A stretch of 64,000 nucleotides of DNA from Lachnospiraceae bacterium. Lineage in GTDB: Bacteria > Bacillota > Clostridia > Lachnospirales > Lachnospiraceae. The stretch spans positions 1 through 64,000 of the forward strand of contig JAAUZX010000014.1 of assembly GCA_014804365.1 (NCBI GenBank), written 5' to 3'. The translations under genes were made by a program, and so were the position numbers. This document shows positions 61,305 to 64,000 of this stretch, piece after piece. Position 1 is the stretch's first letter; every line of letters starts with the position of its first letter. The notes beneath the pieces were generated by a model, which ran no database searches, was not told the origin of the DNA, and saw only the letters and a program-made list of their open reading frames with translations.

Positions 61305-61748
61305 AATATTCTCCTCTTCTTTATAATCTCTCATTTTATTTCTTTAAAAACTCACGCCTTTTATTTTATCACTGTTCCCTTATATTTGCAAAGTATCATT
61401 GCATTGACCGGGAGAGTATCTTTTTGAATGAACTAAAATCCGTTTGTCGACTTTTCCACAGCATTTTACCCATTATTTTATGAAAAACGTTGCGATTTGC
61501 CAAAGAAATCCCCAATTTCCACATAGTTATCCACATCGACAGCAATGTCATATCATGATGAATTTTCCACCTTTTTTGTCAAAAAAGAATGTCATTTTCG
61601 GAATTTTCTATTATAATTATGTCACTTTTCTAAATTTCCCATGGTGAAAGGTGTCAATAAATATTGTATAATGTTTTCATAACAGTCAATAGATTTTGTG
61701 GGTTGACGTTTTAAGTCAATCGAATTACGGAAAGGATGGTATTCAGAT
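61305..61748. other. 444-bp AT-rich intergenic region with DnaA-box-like sites
   Basis: Between divergent GH13 and nfo genes. It contains TTATCCACA (61527-61535, an exact consensus DnaA box) and near-matches TTTTCCACA (61452-61460), ATTTCCACA (61515-61523) and TTTTCCACC (61563-61571), all in the same orientation within 120 bp. No replication gene is nearby, so an origin is unlikely. The rest is the nfo promoter region; no ORF or RNA is recognised. Confidence 0.45.
61644..61672 (+). promoter_or_regulatory. Predicted nfo promoter
   Basis: GTGAAA (61644-61649), 17 bp, TATAAT (61667-61672), about 75 bp before the nfo start. Confidence 0.45.
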
Positions 61749-62612
61749 ATGCAGCCGATACTGGGCTCCCATGTGGGAATGAGCGGTAAAGAAATGATGT
61801 TGGGCTCCGCGAAGGAGGCGGTGTCTTATGAGGCGAACACCTTCATGTTATACACAGGTGCACCCCAGAATACGAAGCGAAAGGATATCGGGGAACTGAA
61901 TATCGCCCCTGCATGGGAATATATGCACGCCCACGGAATCAATGAATTCGTTGTTCATGCACCCTATATCATCAATTTGGCTAATACGGTCAATCCTGCC
62001 ACCTATGAAATTGCAGTGGAATTCCTTGCGCTGGAAATCGAGCGCACGATCGCCATGGGTTCCCACATCCTGATCCTGCACCCCGGTGCACATGTGGGTG
62101 CAGGGACCGAAGCAGGTATTGACCGGATTGTTCAAGGTCTGAACGAAGTGCTCACCGGAACACAGGACTGCTATATCGCGCTGGAGACCATGGCCGGTAA
62201 AGGTTCCGAGATCGGACGCAGTTTTGAAGAACTGGCTGCCATCTACGACAAAGTCACACACAGCGATAAACTGCGCGTCTGTATGGATACATGCCATCTA
62301 AACGATGCCGGTTATGATATCGTAAATGATTTCGACGGGGTAATTGACCAATTTGATCAACTAATTGGAAAATCGCAGATCGCCCTGTTTCATATCAATG
62401 ACAGCAAGAACGAGCGCGGCGCAGCGAAAGACCGCCATGCCAACATCGGCGAGGGCACCATCGGAACGGAGGCTCTGCGATACATTGTCCACCATCCTGA
62501 TTTCATACATCTTCCCAAGATACTGGAAACTCCCTATATTCCGTCATTGACTGATCCGGACAAGAAGGTGCCGCCCTATAAGGAAGAGATTATGCTGCTG
62601 CGGGCGCAATAA
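61749..62612 (+). CDS. nfo: Deoxyribonuclease IV (AP endonuclease)
   Basis: A 287-residue TIM-barrel enzyme, the normal length, that cuts DNA 5' to abasic sites in base excision repair. All three-metal ligand motifs are in place: [68 protein letters not shown] and KILETP. The start follows AAAGGATGG. Convergent with the helicase gene, with only 11 bp between stops. Confidence 0.96.
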   Translation: MQPILGSHVGMSGKEMMLGSAKEAVSYEANTFMLYTGAPQNTKRKDIGELNIAPAWEYMHAHGINEFVVHAPYIINLANTVNPATYEIAVEFLALEIERTIAMGSHILILHPGAHVGAGTEAGIDRIVQGLNEVLTGTQDCYIALETMAGKGSEIGRSFEELAAIYDKVTHSDKLRVCMDTCHLNDAGYDIVNDFDGVIDQFDQLIGKSQIALFHINDSKNERGAAKDRHANIGEGTIGTEALRYIVHHPDFIHLPKILETPYIPSLTDPDKKVPPYKEEIMLLRAQ

Positions 62613-62623
62613 CACGGCGACAT

Positions 62624-64000
62624 TTACAGCCATTCATCCCAGAAGCGTTCTATCCGTCGACCAATATGGTCAACTGTTACAATTTCATAATTTTCCCACT
62701 CTCTGGGAAATAATCTCTGATAAGCAGGCGACAGAAACCTGTCATCTAAGAGCGCCACGATCCCGAAGTCTTCTACGGTACGGATGACTCGTCCCGCCGC
62801 CTGCAGCACCTTATTCATACCGGGATACCTGTAGGCATAATCAAAACCATTCTCTCCCCACCCATCGAAATAATTTTTCAACAGTTCCCTCTCATTGCAC
62901 ACCTGCGGAAGCCCGGTGCCGATAATGACGGCACCGATCAGGCTGTCATTCTTTAAGTCGATGCCCTCACTGAAAATACCGCCCATCACACAGAATCCCA
63001 GCAAACTTCTATCTTCCTCCACCTCAATTTCCATCCTGATCAGCGCATTCAGATCACAGTCCTCATTTCCGGTGAACCTGTTCAGAAACGCCTCCCGCGC
63101 CTGTTCATTCATATAATCTTCCTGCACGATGCACTCCACGGTCCCCTCTGCATTGAAATAATGTATATAGATTTCATAAACATTTCGCAAAAAAGCATGG
63201 GACGGAAAGAACAGCATATAATTGCCATGCCTCTGCCGTACTACCTCATGAATATATGAAGCGATCCGATAATATTCCTCGTCACCTCTTCGCGTATATC
63301 TGCTGGTCACATCGCTACCGATGTACAGCCCCATCTTCTCCGGATTAAACACCGACTTGGCATACACCTCATAATCTCCTTCATCCGCTCCCAGCAGCGT
63401 CTTATAATACCCGATCGGCAGAAGTGTAGCCGAAAACAGGATCGTACTTCTTCCACGCTGCATACACTCTCTGAGATTCTTCGCCGGATTGACGCAGAAA
63501 AGTTTAAGTATAAAACTGCCATCCGACTCCATCTCCGAATAAGTCACATAATTCTCATCCAGAAGCTCATACATCTCCAGAAAATGGGACACCTCAAAAT
63601 AAAACTCCAGTATGTCACTGCGCACCGGACTGTCCTCATGATCCTCCAGATAATCATCGATCGCCGCACTCAGCCTCGTCAATGCCCGCACAAAGGGATC
63701 AATGTGCTCCTCCACCCTATAATTTTCACACTCTCTTTTCAGGGCAAGCAATTCCTTATTACATTTATCCAGATTCTTGGCGATCCGCTCATCGTACGCC
63801 CGGACCGTCCTTTTTAACTCCAGAAAATCTTCCTTCCGAAGCACTGCACTGTACATATCCCGGCCCCGCTCCACCAGATTGTGGGCCTCATCAATGAGGA
63901 AAATATAATCTCCCCGGATTCCCTCGGCAAAAAATCTGCGCAGATACACATGCGGATCAAACACATAATTGTAATCACAAATGACCGCATCGGCAAAAAG
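62624..64000 (-). CDS. Rad3/XPD-like ATP-dependent DNA helicase (3' part)
   Basis: 459 codons are visible; the frame stays open to the right edge, so the start and Walker A are outside. Visible parts: ADAVICDYNYVFDPHVYLRRFF, the DEAH box in FLIDEAHNLVERGRD, a helical arch-like insertion (about 45-140 of the visible part), then helicase domain 2 with SATLLPIGYY, MGGIFSEGIDLKNDSL and motif VI QAAGRVIRT. Belongs to the DinG/XPD superfamily 2 group that unwinds DNA 5' to 3'; in Firmicutes this long form is often annotated simply as ATP-dependent DNA helicase. The iron-sulfur cysteines would lie outside the window. Confidence 0.93.
   Translation of the reverse strand, partial: LFADAVICDYNYVFDPHVYLRRFFAEGIRGDYIFLIDEAHNLVERGRDMYSAVLRKEDFLELKRTVRAYDERIAKNLDKCNKELLALKRECENYRVEEHIDPFVRALTRLSAAIDDYLEDHEDSPVRSDILEFYFEVSHFLEMYELLDENYVTYSEMESDGSFILKLFCVNPAKNLRECMQRGRSTILFSATLLPIGYYKTLLGADEGDYEVYAKSVFNPEKMGLYIGSDVTSRYTRRGDEEYYRIASYIHEVVRQRHGNYMLFFPSHAFLRNVYEIYIHYFNAEGTVECIVQEDYMNEQAREAFLNRFTGNEDCDLNALIRMEIEVEEDRSLLGFCVMGGIFSEGIDLKNDSLIGAVIIGTGLPQVCNERELLKNYFDGWGENGFDYAYRYPGMNKVLQAAGRVIRTVEDFGIVALLDDRFLSPAYQRLFPREWENYEIVTVDHIGRRIERFWDEWL

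Noticed and set aside
61452-61571. Chromosomal replication origin
   Set aside because: No dnaA, dnaN, rpmH or gyrase genes nearby, and only one exact box.

Overview
The window looks like chromosome from a gut Lachnospiraceae-type Firmicute (Clostridia; Roseburia-like in content). The indications are strong AGGAGG ribosome-binding sites, low-GC Gram-positive lipoproteins, HD-GYP and ECF-sigma signalling, [FeFe]-hydrogenase maturation genes (hydE, hydG, hydF) and a beta-mannan utilisation locus with GH26, GH36, two GH130 phosphorylases and a disaccharide 2-epimerase. I saw no rRNA, tRNA, CRISPR array, transposase or prophage. Genus assignment is inference.

Layout. 1-1531: the start of a truncated ABC ATPase gene with four phased 11-bp repeats upstream, then a three-gene module around a DUF3990 (ADP-ribosyltransferase-like) protein. 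1757-13520: one long minus-strand signalling operon, in transcription order OmpR-type regulator, sensor kinase, HD-GYP response regulator, hybrid kinase with HPt, hybrid kinase fused to a DegV-like lipid-binding domain, then an FtsX/MacB-type ATPase and permease. 13853-19746: ECF sigma and anti-sigma pair, membrane HD-GYP protein, CmpB-family membrane protein, ECF-transporter S component. 19837-30249: a 2,549-residue secreted GH26 mannanase divergent from a GH36 alpha-galactosidase. 30340-33053: PadR, DUF1700, DUF4097 and PspC envelope-stress operon. 33107-33336: a large fold-back element. 33574-37861: hydE-hydG-hydF and a DUF6465 protein. 38146-47617: the intracellular and uptake half of the mannan locus (two GH130, epimerase, ABC sugar importer) with AraC and LacI regulators. 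47926-52207: heterodimeric ABC exporter preceded by a 45-residue peptide gene and a terminator, then a decayed ParE-type toxin and its antitoxin. 52445-54697: a large polytopic membrane protein. 54785-59785: complete branched-chain amino acid (Liv) ABC importer. 59994-64000: GH13 enzyme, endonuclease IV, and part of a Rad3/XPD-like helicase.

How the genes work together. The mannan locus is coherent. The secreted GH26 cuts mannan outside the cell, the SBP and two permeases import manno-oligosaccharides (the ATPase is probably a shared MsmK-type subunit elsewhere), and GH36 removes galactose. The epimerase turns mannobiose into mannosyl-glucose, and the two GH130 enzymes phosphorolyse the products. 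Near-identical promoters in front of the lacI and epimerase genes suggest joint control. The signalling operon places three kinases upstream of one exporter, which suggests sensing of an amphiphile or antimicrobial.

Most notable points: the kinase-DegV fusion; the peptide, terminator and exporter arrangement, which resembles the bmrBCD attenuation system of Bacillus subtilis; the DUF3990 module; the 230-bp fold-back element; a perfect 21-bp stem at the predicted 5' end of the epimerase mRNA; and shared palindromes and phased repeats that predict specific regulators. Domain assignments were made by reading motifs, without database searches.
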